From Bacillota bacterium (lineage in GTDB: Bacteria; Bacillota; Clostridia; Christensenellales; CAG-138): DNA of 64,000 nt. Shown in pieces: positions 18,676-28,712 of the stretch. Positions within the stretch are counted from its first letter, which is position 1; every line of letters begins with the position of its first letter. Below the pieces are notes generated by a model. It was not told where the DNA came from. It worked only from the letters and a program-made list of their open reading frames with translations, and searched no databases. Both the position numbers and the translations under genes were made by a program. The stretch is taken from the NCBI GenBank assembly GCA_016286445.1, contig JAEESS010000002.1, positions 51,834 through 115,833 of the forward strand. The letters are read 5' to 3'.

Positions 18676-19272
18676 ATGCAAAAGAAGGACGGCGGAACGC
18701 CGGCTGCATGGTGGAAGTCCCAAGTGAAAAAACATCCTGCACTGACCTATGTCCTCTATGCGGCTGTCGGACTTGCCGCCGTCCTTTTCTATCTGATCGG
18801 GAGCGGGCTTACATGCGGAGGGACGCCGAAAAAGACGGCTGCGCCGACGGAGTCCGCCGAAGAGAAGGCGGACGGGCGCGACGCATTGGAGCAGAAACTG
18901 ATCAACGTGCTGTCAAAGATCCGCGGCGCGGGCAGGGTGGATGTGCTCGTAACGTATGAGACGAACGGGGAGATCGTCACCGCAACCGTACGGCAGACCG
19001 ATGAGGACGTAAGGAACGCGGACGGTACGGGGGGAACCGAGACCTCGCGCTCGGTGCGCGAGGTCACCGAGCCCGCGACAGTCGAAACCGGAAACGGACA
19101 TCAGCCGATTGTGCTGTATGAGAAGGAACCGCTGATCCGCGGCGTGATCGTCGTAGCGGAAGGAGCGTCGGACTTCTCGGTTCGTCAAAAGCTCGAAGCG
19201 GCGGTGCATGCGGCGACGGGGATTCCGATCGACCGCATTGAGGTGTTTGAAATGTCCTTTGCAGGACCTTGA
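18676..19272 (+). CDS. spoIIIAG: Stage III sporulation protein AG
   Basis: LEQKLINVLSKIRGAGRVDVLVTYE; IRGVIVVAEGASD..KLEAAVHAATGIPIDRIEVFEM. Confidence 0.93.
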   Translation: MQKKDGGTPAAWWKSQVKKHPALTYVLYAAVGLAAVLFYLIGSGLTCGGTPKKTAAPTESAEEKADGRDALEQKLINVLSKIRGAGRVDVLVTYETNGEIVTATVRQTDEDVRNADGTGGTETSRSVREVTEPATVETGNGHQPIVLYEKEPLIRGVIVVAEGASDFSVRQKLEAAVHAATGIPIDRIEVFEMSFAGP

Positions 19273-19299
19273 TCCAATATGAAATTCAGGAGGTTAACT

Positions 19300-19836
19300 A
19301 TGAAAGAACTGGTTCGACGTTACGGAAAATGGCTGAACAAGCGCGTGCTGACGGCGGTCGGGCTGTGCCTGCTGCTCGCCGCGGCGGTCGTGACGAACAT
19401 CCTCGTAAACAGGGAGAAGGATCAGACCGCACAGACCGGCGCGCAGCGTGCGCCGGAGGTTGCGCAGGTTTCCGCGCAGAACGGGACTCAGACGGATTTC
19501 TTTGCGGCGTATCGCGATGAACGGGACTCGGTGCGAACCCGGGAGCTTGCTTATCTGGATGCGATCGTCGCGCAGGGTGCGGATACGGAAACGCTTTCGG
19601 ACGCACAGAAGCAGAAACTGGAGCTCGTCAACGCCATGGAAACCGAGCTGACGGTTGAAAACCTTGTCCGCGCAAAGGGCTTTACGGACGTCATCGTTTC
19701 GATCCATAAGGGCAACATCAGCGTGGTCGTCGGTGCCGATTCGCTGAACGACGAACAGGTCGCGCAGATCCTGGATATCGTGCTTCGTGAAACGGGAAAG
19801 AGCGCCGAGAACGTCAAGATCAGCACGACCCTTTGA
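19300..19836 (+). CDS. spoIIIAH: Stage III sporulation protein AH
   Basis: SD aggaggt; FFAAYRDERDSVRTRELAYLDAIV; VENLVRAKGFTDVIVSI. Confidence 0.92.
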   Translation: MKELVRRYGKWLNKRVLTAVGLCLLLAAAVVTNILVNREKDQTAQTGAQRAPEVAQVSAQNGTQTDFFAAYRDERDSVRTRELAYLDAIVAQGADTETLSDAQKQKLELVNAMETELTVENLVRAKGFTDVIVSIHKGNISVVVGADSLNDEQVAQILDIVLRETGKSAENVKISTTL

Positions 19837-19927
19837 GAGAGAAATCACTTTGATGGGTTTACTTTTTGGAAGAAGGATGGTATACTACTTCCGTATATAG
19901 CAATTTGAAAGCTTGGGAGGAATTGAA

Positions 19928-20341
19928 ATGAGCGAATATAAGGATATTACCATCGAATCCGAAGAGAACAGCGGTAAAATCGTATTTGCAGAGGATGTCG
20001 TCGCAACGATCGCAACGCTTGCCGCCGCAGAGGTGGACGGCGTTTACGGAATGAGCGGCACCGCATTTGAAGGCATCGGCGAAAAGCTCGGGAAAAAGAA
20101 CTACACCAAGGGCATCAAGGTCGAGGTCGGTTCGGTCGAGTGCGCCGTCGATATGAGCATCATCGTTCGTTATGGATTCCGCATTCAGGAAGTCTGCCGC
20201 AACGTACAGGAAGCGGTGAAGAACGCGATCGAGACGATGACGGGACTCAAGGTCGTTCAGGTCAACATCGCAGTCAACTCGATCGTCTTCGCCAAGGAAG
20301 TGCCGGTCGAGCAGCCGAAGCCCGAAAATCGCGTCAAATAA
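19928..20341 (+). CDS. Asp23/Gls24 family envelope stress response protein
   Basis: FAEDVVATIATLAAAEVDGVYGMSG; VEVGSVECAVDMSIIVRYGFRIQEVCRNVQEAVKNAIETMTGL. Confidence 0.93.
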   Translation: MSEYKDITIESEENSGKIVFAEDVVATIATLAAAEVDGVYGMSGTAFEGIGEKLGKKNYTKGIKVEVGSVECAVDMSIIVRYGFRIQEVCRNVQEAVKNAIETMTGLKVVQVNIAVNSIVFAKEVPVEQPKPENRVK

Positions 20342-20405
20342 TCGCCCTGCCGAAGTATTCTTCGGCAAGGTCTTTGCGGACAAGCATGGGAAAGAGGACG
20401 GTAAC

Positions 20406-20951
20406 ATGAAGCGAACGGTCGGGTTCTTATCCGGAATCCTGGCATTCCTGGCGATCATGCTCGGTACGGGCATGCTTCTTCTGACGGTCGGCTGGCCGGT
20501 TTCGCCGGAACGCCTGCAGACGCTCGTGCAGAACGCGCGCGAAATGCCCGCCGCGCTGTTCCTGGTCCTTGCCGCCTTGATCTGCATGGCGATCGGCGTC
20601 ATCGTATTGTACGGAATGATTTGGAATCGTTTGAATCGCAGGACAAGCGCCCTGCTGGAACAGAATACGCTCGGTGAAACGGCAGTTTCGTTCACGGCGC
20701 TGAATGAGATCGTCGGGCAAACCCTGAAACGCAGAACCGACGTTATCAAGTATAAAACAAAGGTCTATGCGATCGGCAGCAGCATTCGGATCGAGGTCCG
20801 CGCGATAACGTCACCGACGGCATCGCTGCTGGAGCTGACGCATTCGCTGCAGAAAGAGATCGATACCGCGATCCGAACGATCTGCGGAACGGAAATCGGC
20901 AGCATAGACGTTACGGTCGACCAGGCGGAGCTTTCGCCGAAAAGAATCTGA
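20406..20951 (+). CDS. amaP: AmaP-like alkaline shock response membrane anchor protein
   Basis: Two TMs plus Asp23-like C-terminus; between Asp23 and DUF2273 genes. Confidence 0.8.
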   Translation: MKRTVGFLSGILAFLAIMLGTGMLLLTVGWPVSPERLQTLVQNAREMPAALFLVLAALICMAIGVIVLYGMIWNRLNRRTSALLEQNTLGETAVSFTALNEIVGQTLKRRTDVIKYKTKVYAIGSSIRIEVRAITSPTASLLELTHSLQKEIDTAIRTICGTEIGSIDVTVDQAELSPKRI

Positions 20952-20974
20952 ACAGGACGGAGGCAGGATCAATC

Positions 20975-21187
20975 ATGAAAGAGTTTATTCAGGAGCATAA
21001 ATGGGCGGTGATCCTCAGCATCCTTGCGCTGATCATCGTCTTGATGATCTATCTGATCGGATGGTGGACGCTTCTCGTCGCCGTGTTCGTTGCCGTCGCA
21101 ATTTTCTTCGGACGGATGATCGACCGCGGCGGTCTCGAAGCCGTGAAGGATTTCTTCCGCAGCATCTTCAGAGGGAAACGCGTATGA
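20975..21187 (+). CDS. DUF2273-type small membrane protein
   Basis: 70-aa two-TM protein; position. Confidence 0.8.
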   Translation: MKEFIQEHKWAVILSILALIIVLMIYLIGWWTLLVAVFVAVAIFFGRMIDRGGLEAVKDFFRSIFRGKRV

Positions 21188-21582
21188 AGCATACGTTGTC
21201 AAGAGAGATCGCCATGAAACGTCTATATGCGGAGACGGTCGGCGGCGCGGATTCGATTGAGGATGTGCTGGAGCAGTCCGAACGCAGCGCACTTTCCGAA
21301 GAGGATGCGCAGTTTTCGGATCGCCTGTATGAAGGCGTCCGCACGCATTTGGAGGAAATCGACGCCGAGATCGAACAGCACGCAAAGGACTGGTCGATCG
21401 GGCGGATCGCAAAGGTCGATCTTTCGATCCTGCGCATCGCCGTCTACGAGCTGCTGTATGAAAAAGCGATCCCGGTCGGCGCGACCGTCAACGAAGCGGT
21501 CGAGCTCGGAAAAGAGTTCGGCGGTGAAAAGTCCGCGGGATTCATCAACGGCATTCTCGGTTCTGTCGCAAAGGTGCATTGA
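21184..21582 (+). CDS. nusB: Transcription antitermination factor NusB
   Basis: KVDLSILRIAVYELLYEKAIPVGATVNEAVELGKEFGGEKSAGFINGILGSV. Confidence 0.95.
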   Translation: MKHTLSREIAMKRLYAETVGGADSIEDVLEQSERSALSEEDAQFSDRLYEGVRTHLEEIDAEIEQHAKDWSIGRIAKVDLSILRIAVYELLYEKAIPVGATVNEAVELGKEFGGEKSAGFINGILGSVAKVH

Positions 21583-21584
21583 GC

Positions 21585-22538
21585 ATGCATGAGGCGCTGA
21601 GCATCGGGATCGATACGAGCTGCTATACCACCTCGGCTGCATGTACGGATGGAAAGAGCATCGTCTTTTCAAAGGGGACGATGCTTTCCGTGGCTTTTGG
21701 AGATCGCGGGCTTCGACAGTCGGAAGGTCTCTTTCAGCATGTCAAACAGCTGTCTCCGCTGCTCTGCGAGCTGCTTTCCGCAATCGAGAAAGCAAACGTC
21801 CGCTGCGTCTGCGTCAGCGCGTCGCCGACGGCAAAGCCAAACAGTTATATGCCGGTATTTTTAGCCGGTCTCAAGCAGGCGGAAACGCTTGCCGCGGCGC
21901 TGGACGTACCGCTGATCCGCGCAGACCATCAGAGCGGACACATCCGCGCCGCGCTGTACGGAAACGAAACGCTTTTGGACCGCGAACGCTTCTTTGCGGT
22001 CCATATCAGCGGCGGAACGACCGATCTGCTCCTTGTTGAGCCGCATCGCGACGCACCGTATCGGATCGAAACGGTCGGCTGTTCGACCGATCTGCATGCG
22101 GGGCAGTTCGTCGATCGCGTCGGAGTTGCGCTCGGACTGCCGTTCCCGGCGGGAAAGCATCTGGAAGCGCTCGCCGCGAAAGCGGAACAAAAGAATGTCA
22201 AACCGGCAAGCGCCGTACAGGGAACGAATTGTTCGTTTTCCGGCGCGGAATCCGCCGCGCAAAGGCTTCTGCATACCGTGCCGGATGCGGAACTTGCGTA
22301 CGGGGTTTATGACTGCCTTGCGCGGACGCTTGCCAAAATGTTTACGGAAGCCGTAAATCGATACGGCGATCTGCCGTTTCTCGTCTGCGGCGGCGTAGCG
22401 TCCTCCGGACTGCTGCGTTCTATGCTGCGGAAACGGTTTCGCGGAACGCTGTATTTCGGCAGACCGGAATTGTCGTCGGACAATGCGGTGGGAATCGCAT
22501 TGATTGGCGCGGATCGGAGTGCGTTATGGAAGCGATGA
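21585..22538 (+). CDS. TsaD-like (Kae1/M22 family) protein
   Basis: SIGIDTSCYTTSAA; HQSGHIRAAL; FAVHISGGTTDLLLV; NCSFSGAESAAQRLL; nusB-xseA synteny. Confidence 0.82.
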   Translation: MHEALSIGIDTSCYTTSAACTDGKSIVFSKGTMLSVAFGDRGLRQSEGLFQHVKQLSPLLCELLSAIEKANVRCVCVSASPTAKPNSYMPVFLAGLKQAETLAAALDVPLIRADHQSGHIRAALYGNETLLDRERFFAVHISGGTTDLLLVEPHRDAPYRIETVGCSTDLHAGQFVDRVGVALGLPFPAGKHLEALAAKAEQKNVKPASAVQGTNCSFSGAESAAQRLLHTVPDAELAYGVYDCLARTLAKMFTEAVNRYGDLPFLVCGGVASSGLLRSMLRKRFRGTLYFGRPELSSDNAVGIALIGADRSALWKR

Positions 22539-23737
22539 AACCCGTATTTACAGTCCATGAATTGACCGAATATGTGGACCTTCTGCTCGGCTTCGATCCG
22601 AATCTCAAGGAGCTTGCGGTCGAAGGCGAACTGCAGGGCGTAAAAAGACATGCTTCCGGTCATTTGTATTTTACACTGAAGGATGAGCTTGCTTCGGTGA
22701 ATTGCGTCATGTTCCGTCAGTATGTACAGGGATTGCGGTTCATTCCGAAGGACGGCATGCATGTGCGGCTTGCGGGGCGTGCCGCACTGTATCAGAAGGA
22801 CGGACGCTTTCAGCTTATGGCGACCGGGCTGGTCGCAAAGGGCGAAGGCTCGCTCTATGCTGCATTTGCGGCATATAAGGAAAAGCTCAAAGGGCTCGGC
22901 TGGTTCGACGAATCCCAAAAGAAGCCGATTCCGTACCTGCCGACGGCGGTAGGGCTCGTTACGAGCGCAAGCGGCGCGGCGCGGCACGACGTTGAGACCG
23001 TGATCGGACGCAGATTTCCGTCCATGCCGATCGTCTTTTACCCGGCGGCGGTCCAGGGAACCGGAGCCGCGCAGGAGATCGCAGACGCGATCGACCGTGC
23101 CGACGCGGAACGCCGCTGCGACGTGCTGATCGTCGGTCGAGGCGGCGGAAGCATGGAGGACCTTTGGCCGTTCAACGAGCCGCCGGTTGCGGAAGCGATC
23201 AGAAAGTGCTCGATCCCGATCATCTCCGCGGTCGGACACGAAACCGATTTTTCGATCAGCGATTACGTTGCGGATCTGCGTGCGCCGACGCCTTCGGCGG
23301 CAGCGGAGCTTGCGGTTCCGGAAAGGGCGGCGCTGCTTGCTTCGCTTTCGACGCTCGGCAATCGGTTGGAGAACGCGCTGCAGAACGGGATCCGTTCGAA
23401 AAAAGACCGGCTGAAGCTTCGTTGGAGCGACGCCGTGCAAATGCGCGCGCGGCGCACCTTGGAACAGAAAAGACAGCAGGCAGAGGAGACGTATACGGCG
23501 ATCGCGCAGGCGGTTTTGCGTATGACGGAACAGCAAAGGAATCGGCTGGAACGCGAGAAAGAGCGGCTGTTCGCCTACGATCCGCAGCGCACGCTGGAAC
23601 GCGGCTTTGCGCTGATCAAGGACCGGGATGGACGGCTTGTTACAAAGATCGGACAGATCGAAACGGGAAACACGGTGGAGATCCGCTTTGCGGACGGAAC
23701 TGCGCAGGCGGATATCACGGGAAAGGGATCCATATGA
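22526..23737 (+). CDS. xseA: Exodeoxyribonuclease VII large subunit
   Basis: VGLVTSASGAARHDVETVIGRRFP; DVLIVGRGGGSMEDLWPFNEPPVAEAI; DYVADLRAPTPSAAAELAVP. Confidence 0.97.
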   Translation: MEAMKPVFTVHELTEYVDLLLGFDPNLKELAVEGELQGVKRHASGHLYFTLKDELASVNCVMFRQYVQGLRFIPKDGMHVRLAGRAALYQKDGRFQLMATGLVAKGEGSLYAAFAAYKEKLKGLGWFDESQKKPIPYLPTAVGLVTSASGAARHDVETVIGRRFPSMPIVFYPAAVQGTGAAQEIADAIDRADAERRCDVLIVGRGGGSMEDLWPFNEPPVAEAIRKCSIPIISAVGHETDFSISDYVADLRAPTPSAAAELAVPERAALLASLSTLGNRLENALQNGIRSKKDRLKLRWSDAVQMRARRTLEQKRQQAEETYTAIAQAVLRMTEQQRNRLEREKERLFAYDPQRTLERGFALIKDRDGRLVTKIGQIETGNTVEIRFADGTAQADITGKGSI

Positions 23738-23925
23738 AGGAATTAAGCTTTGAGGAAAAACAGGCGCAGCTGGAATCGATCGTCGCAAAGCTGGAAGCGG
23801 GCAATGTTCCGCTCGAAGAAATGATCGCGCTGTTTGAAGAGGGCGAAGCGCTGTACCGCGATTGCATACAGACACTTGACGCATACGAAAAGCGGCTGAA
23901 CGATCTCAAAAAGGAGAACGAATGA
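23734..23925 (+). CDS. xseB: Exodeoxyribonuclease VII small subunit
   Basis: SFEEKQAQLESIVAKLEAGNVPLEEMIALFEEGEAL. Confidence 0.95.
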   Translation: MKELSFEEKQAQLESIVAKLEAGNVPLEEMIALFEEGEALYRDCIQTLDAYEKRLNDLKKENE

Positions 23926-24719
23926 TGGAACGGCTTGAACGGATCGAAACCGCGCTTGCGCAATACATGGCGGAGGACCCTTCCGCCGCGCTTCTCAGGG
24001 AGAGCATGGCGTACAGCCTTCTGGACGGCGGCAAGCGGATCCGGCCGCAGCTGCTGCTTCTTGTGACCGAGATGCTCGGCGGCAGGGAGGAGACCGCCAT
24101 GCCGTTTGCGTGCGCGCTTGAAATGGTCCATTGCTACTCGCTGATCCACGACGATCTGCCGGCAATGGACGACGACGTTATGCGCCGCGGCAAGCCGAGC
24201 AGTCACGTCCGGTTCGGTGAGGGAAACGCGATCCTTGCAGGCGACGGACTGCTGACAAAAGCGGGACTTTTGCTGATGTCGCAGAACGGTTTTGACGACG
24301 CCAAGCGCGCAATCTTTGAAGGCGCGTATGCGATGGTCAGCGGACAGAGCGACGACCTCAATCTCGGAGAACGCAGTGCGGAAGCGCTTGAACGGATCCA
24401 TATCAACAAGACCGGCGCGCTGTTTCGCGCGGCGTGCACAGCCGGCGCATATCTTTCCGATCCGTCCGAAGCGGATGCGATGCGCGCATTCGGCGATGCG
24501 CTCGGGCTGCTGTTTCAGATGACGGACGACCTGCTTGACGAGGAAAAGGATCGGCAGGAGAACAAGCTGACCTATGTAACCTTCTACGGAAGGGAAGAAA
24601 CCAAAGCATTTATCGACACGGAATACCGGCGGGCAAGCGCAATCCTTGCGCCGTTCGACGGAGAGGCGGCGGAAACGCTGCGAACCCTGATCAAATCTTT
24701 ACGGAGCAGAACAAACTGA
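23922..24719 (+). CDS. ispA: Polyprenyl synthetase (farnesyl/geranyl diphosphate synthase)
   Basis: DGGKRIRPQL; YSLIHDDLPAMDDDVMRRGKPSSH; FQMTDDLLD. Confidence 0.95.
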   Translation: MMERLERIETALAQYMAEDPSAALLRESMAYSLLDGGKRIRPQLLLLVTEMLGGREETAMPFACALEMVHCYSLIHDDLPAMDDDVMRRGKPSSHVRFGEGNAILAGDGLLTKAGLLLMSQNGFDDAKRAIFEGAYAMVSGQSDDLNLGERSAEALERIHINKTGALFRAACTAGAYLSDPSEADAMRAFGDALGLLFQMTDDLLDEEKDRQENKLTYVTFYGREETKAFIDTEYRRASAILAPFDGEAAETLRTLIKSLRSRTN

Positions 24720-24720
24720 C

Positions 24721-26550
24721 ATGAGCTATCCGATTTTGGATACCGTCAACGGAATACAGGACCTGAAAGCGCTGGACGAAAAGCAGCTTCCGGCGCTCTG
24801 CGAAGAGTTGCGCGCTTTTTTGGTCGAGCATGTTTCAAAGACTGGCGGGCATCTTGCCTCCAGTCTCGGCGCGGTCGATCTGATCGTAGCCATGCATTAT
24901 GTTTTCGACAGCCCGAACGATAAGCTGATCTTTGACGTCGGGCATCAGGCGTATGCGCATAAGATCCTGACCGGCAGAAAAGACGTCTTCGTTACGCTTC
25001 GGCAGGAGAACGGTATATCGGGCTTTCCGAAGTATTCCGAAAGCGAGCACGATGTGTTCAATACGGGTCACGCAAGCACGGCGATCTCCGCGGCGCTCGG
25101 TCTTGCCCGCGCGATGCGGCAGAAGGGCGATCCGCATATGGCGGTGGCGCTGGTCGGCGACGGCGCGATGACGGGCGGATTGTCGTTTGAAGCGCTGAAC
25201 GACGCGGGGCAGGACAAGCTTCCGCTGTTGATCATTCTGAACGACAACCAGATGTCGATCTCGAAAAACGTCGGCGGACTCAAGGATTCGCTGACGTCGA
25301 TGCGTACGAACCGCACCTACAACGCGTTCAAGCGGTCTCTGACCGGCGTGCTCGAAACAAGCCGCTTCGGACAGTTCCTGAGCCGCCATATGGAGCATTT
25401 CAAAAACCGTGCAAAGCGTTTTCTTGCGCCGAATCTGCCGTTCGAGGAGTTCGGGATCCTGTATCTCGGACCGATCGACGGTCATAACGTGCGAAAGGTC
25501 GTGAAATATCTACGCCGCTGCAAAGAACTGAAGAAGCCGATGATCCTGCACACGATCACCACAAAGGGCAAGGGCTATCCGTTTGCGGTCGAGAATCCGG
25601 AAAAATTCCACGGCATCGCACCGTTTGAGGTGATGACGGGCAAGGTCAGTCCGGATCGGCAGAAAACCTGCTCCGAGGTGTTCGGCGAGACCATGATCCG
25701 TCTTGCAAAGGACAATCAAAACCTGGTCGCGATCACGGCTGCCATGCCGAGCGGCACGGGATTGACGGAGTTTGCAAAGATCTATCCGGATCGGTTCTTT
25801 GACGTCGGGATCGCGGAAGCGCATGCCGTTACGATGGCGGCGGGCCTTGCACGCGGCGGCGCAAGACCGGTCGTTGCCGTATATTCCTCCTTCCTGCAGC
25901 GCGCGTTCGATTCCGTGCTGCATGACGTCTGTCTGCAGAATCTGCCGGTCGTGTTCGCAATCGATCGCGCCGGTCTTGTCGGGTCCGACGGAGAAACGCA
26001 TCAGGGGATATTCGATCCGGCGTTTCTTTCCGTGATGCCGAACCTTGTCGTTTATTCGCCGTCTTCACAGAACGAAATGGTCGCCATGCTGGAAATGGCG
26101 CTTTCCCGCAGGGAGCCGGCGGTCGTACGGTATCCGCGCGGATCGCTGCCCGACGTTCCTATGAAAAATACACTGTATTTCGGACAGTGGGAGATCGTCG
26201 AGCCGCTGCAAAAAACGGTGATCGTTGCGCACGGCACGCTTCTTCCGCTTGCGAAATGGATCGCCAAAAAGAACGGAACGGGTCTCGTCAACGCGCGTTT
26301 TCTGCAGCCTTTGGATCAGGAAATGGTCGCGTATTTCCGTGAAAACGGAACACGGCTTCTGGTTTTGGAGGAGAATACGGTTTCGCTCGGACAAAAGCTT
26401 GCGCTGTCCGCAAATCCGTGCCGCGTGCGTTCGATCGCGCTGCCGAACGAACCGGTCGCACAGGCGTCCGTATCGCGTCAGCGTGAACGGTACGGATTGA
26501 CGGAGGAAGCGGTGACGGCAGCGCTTCGGGAACTGACGGAGGAAGTATGA
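24721..26550 (+). CDS. dxs: 1-deoxy-D-xylulose-5-phosphate synthase
   Basis: GGHLASSLGAVDL; FDVGHQAYAHKILTGR; GDGAMTGGLSFEALNDAG; DRAGLVGSDGETHQGIFD. Confidence 0.97.
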   Translation: MSYPILDTVNGIQDLKALDEKQLPALCEELRAFLVEHVSKTGGHLASSLGAVDLIVAMHYVFDSPNDKLIFDVGHQAYAHKILTGRKDVFVTLRQENGISGFPKYSESEHDVFNTGHASTAISAALGLARAMRQKGDPHMAVALVGDGAMTGGLSFEALNDAGQDKLPLLIILNDNQMSISKNVGGLKDSLTSMRTNRTYNAFKRSLTGVLETSRFGQFLSRHMEHFKNRAKRFLAPNLPFEEFGILYLGPIDGHNVRKVVKYLRRCKELKKPMILHTITTKGKGYPFAVENPEKFHGIAPFEVMTGKVSPDRQKTCSEVFGETMIRLAKDNQNLVAITAAMPSGTGLTEFAKIYPDRFFDVGIAEAHAVTMAAGLARGGARPVVAVYSSFLQRAFDSVLHDVCLQNLPVVFAIDRAGLVGSDGETHQGIFDPAFLSVMPNLVVYSPSSQNEMVAMLEMALSRREPAVVRYPRGSLPDVPMKNTLYFGQWEIVEPLQKTVIVAHGTLLPLAKWIAKKNGTGLVNARFLQPLDQEMVAYFRENGTRLLVLEENTVSLGQKLALSANPCRVRSIALPNEPVAQASVSRQRERYGLTEEAVTAALRELTEEV

Positions 26551-27368
26551 CAAAGGTTCGTCTGGATGTGGAAATGGTGACGCGTGGGCTGTGTCCTTCG
26601 CGGGAAAAAGCGCGCGCGCTGATTCTTGCGGGAGAGGTGCGCGTAAACGGCGTTCGCGCCGAAAAAGCCGGACAGGAGATTCCGGGCGAGGCGGAGATCG
26701 TTGTCGTTGAGGATGCGATTCCGTTCGTCAGCCGCGGCGGATTAAAGCTGGACAAAGCGGTTAAGACCTTCCCGATCGATCTCAAAGACCGCGTCTGTGC
26801 CGACGTTGGCGCTTCAACAGGCGGCTTTACCGACGTGATGCTGAAAAACGGCGCCAAACATGTGTATTCCATCGACGTCGGGTACGGACAGCTGGACTGG
26901 TCGCTTCGGAACGATCCGCGCGTGACGGTCATGGAACGCACCAACGCGCGGTTCATGACGCCTGATTGGTTTTCGGAACCTGTCACATTCGCGTCCATCG
27001 ACGTTTCCTTCATTTCGCTTCGGCTGATCCTGCCGCCGCTGTACGCAAGCATGGCAGAGGAGGGAGAGGTCGTTGCGCTGATCAAGCCGCAGTTTGAAGC
27101 GGGACGCGCGGAGATCGGCAAGAACGGCGTGGTTCGGGACGCCGCCGTTCACGAACGTGTGATCCGGGAGATGCTGACGTTTGCGGACGCGACCGGGTAT
27201 GAGATTTCCGGGCTTTCTTTTTCACCGATCACCGGTCCGAAGGGCAATATTGAGTTCCTTTTATACATACGAAAAAGCAGTACCAAAAACGACGCATCTT
27301 TGCATAAAATTGCGGGAACGATCCCGGAAATCGTGAAAAACGCCCATCTATTGGGCAAGAATTGTTAA
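26547..27368 (+). CDS. tlyA: TlyA family rRNA methyltransferase (S4 domain)
   Basis: RLDVEMVTRGLCPSREKARALILAGEVRVNG; VSRGGLKLDKA; CADVGASTGGFTDVML. Confidence 0.93.
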   Translation: MTKVRLDVEMVTRGLCPSREKARALILAGEVRVNGVRAEKAGQEIPGEAEIVVVEDAIPFVSRGGLKLDKAVKTFPIDLKDRVCADVGASTGGFTDVMLKNGAKHVYSIDVGYGQLDWSLRNDPRVTVMERTNARFMTPDWFSEPVTFASIDVSFISLRLILPPLYASMAEEGEVVALIKPQFEAGRAEIGKNGVVRDAAVHERVIREMLTFADATGYEISGLSFSPITGPKGNIEFLLYIRKSSTKNDASLHKIAGTIPEIVKNAHLLGKNC

Positions 27369-27449
27369 AATTTATTCATAATTTCCTTGCCATTTTTGCT
27401 GCGCGACTGTATAATGTATCCGTAATATTCACAAGTGGGAGGTTGCGCT

Positions 27450-28235
27450 ATGCACCTTGTATTTGCGGTGCATACCGGAAAAGCATCGCTTGTGCCTGTT
27501 TGTCGACGGCTGACGGAAACTGCCGAAGCGGAGGGCTTTTCCTGCTCGATGCTCAGAACGGACGGGATCCCCGACAGGAAGGACGACGCCGTGCTTGTGG
27601 CGGTCGGCGGAGACGGGAATTTCATCCGCACCGCGCAGATCGCCTGCCGCAACGGGCTTCCGCTGTTCGGTGTAAACTGCGGACGGATCGGATTTTTGAC
27701 CGAGTGGACGGAGGATACGTTTTCGCAGGCGCTTCACATGCTTCGGAACGGGGATTTCTCGATCGGCGAGAGGGCGATGCTTTCGGTCGCCGTCAACGGA
27801 GAACATGTGCGCGACAGCTTCAACGACCTTCTGATCTATAAGCATTCGTTTTCCGGGGTCATCAAGATCGCGCTCGACATCAACGGTCAGAGCGTCGGAG
27901 ATCTGTTCGGAGACGGGCTGGTCGTCGCTACGTCGACGGGTGCGACCGGGTACTCGCTTTCGGCGGGCGGACCGATCATCGCGGACGGACTGGAAACAAT
28001 GGTGGTCACACCGATCTGCGCGCACACGCTGCATTTTCGTCCGATGGTCTGTTCGATGGATTCCGTTCTGAACGTTACAATGGACGGAAAAGGCGTGCTG
28101 GCGGCGGACGGAGACCGGTTTTTGACCGTCTCGCGCGGAGACCGCATTACGGTCACGCGGTCTGAAGCGGTCACAAAGCTGATGACCTTCCGAGACCGCA
28201 ATCTGTTCCGATTGATATCGGAAAAACTGAATTAA
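27450..28235 (+). CDS. nadK: NAD kinase
   Basis: VAVGGDGNFIRT; GRIGFLTEW; TSTGATGYSLSAGGPII. Confidence 0.94.
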   Translation: MHLVFAVHTGKASLVPVCRRLTETAEAEGFSCSMLRTDGIPDRKDDAVLVAVGGDGNFIRTAQIACRNGLPLFGVNCGRIGFLTEWTEDTFSQALHMLRNGDFSIGERAMLSVAVNGEHVRDSFNDLLIYKHSFSGVIKIALDINGQSVGDLFGDGLVVATSTGATGYSLSAGGPIIADGLETMVVTPICAHTLHFRPMVCSMDSVLNVTMDGKGVLAADGDRFLTVSRGDRITVTRSEAVTKLMTFRDRNLFRLISEKLN

Positions 28236-28251
28236 TCTGAGGTATGGAGTC

Positions 28252-28701
28252 ATGAAACCGAAAAGACATGCAATGATCCTGAAACTGATTGCTGCCGAGA
28301 ACATTGAAACGCAGGAGGAGCTTGCGGCGCTTTTGAGCGCGCAGGGCTTCAGCGTGACACAGGCTACGGTTTCCCGCGATATTAAAGAACTTCGTCTGAT
28401 CAAGGTGCTGACCGGCGAAGGCAAGTATAAATATGCAACGGTGGAAAAGGCGGAATCCGATCTGCAGGAGCGCTTTATCCGCCTGTTCGGCAACTGTGTC
28501 GTTTCGATCACATCCGCGGGCAATCTGATCGTCGTGAAGACGATGGCGGGCAGCGCGGCTGTGGCGGCGGAAGCGATCGATTCCATGAAATGGCCTGAGA
28601 TCGCAGGTTCCATTGCGGGAGACAATACGGTCTTCGTCGCGGTCCGCGAAGGCAAGAGCGTTTCCGATATCATCAAGAAATTCCAGAAAATGATGAAATA
28701 A
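28252..28701 (+). CDS. argR: Arginine repressor ArgR
   Basis: ETQEELAALLSAQGFSVTQATVSRDIKELRLIKV; C-terminal ArgR-like domain. Confidence 0.96.
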   Translation: MKPKRHAMILKLIAAENIETQEELAALLSAQGFSVTQATVSRDIKELRLIKVLTGEGKYKYATVEKAESDLQERFIRLFGNCVVSITSAGNLIVVKTMAGSAAVAAEAIDSMKWPEIAGSIAGDNTVFVAVREGKSVSDIIKKFQKMMK

Positions 28702-28712
28702 CGGAGGGCGTT

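Noticed and set aside
22307-23884. 525-aa minus-strand ORF
   Set aside because: Antisense to xseA; no motif.
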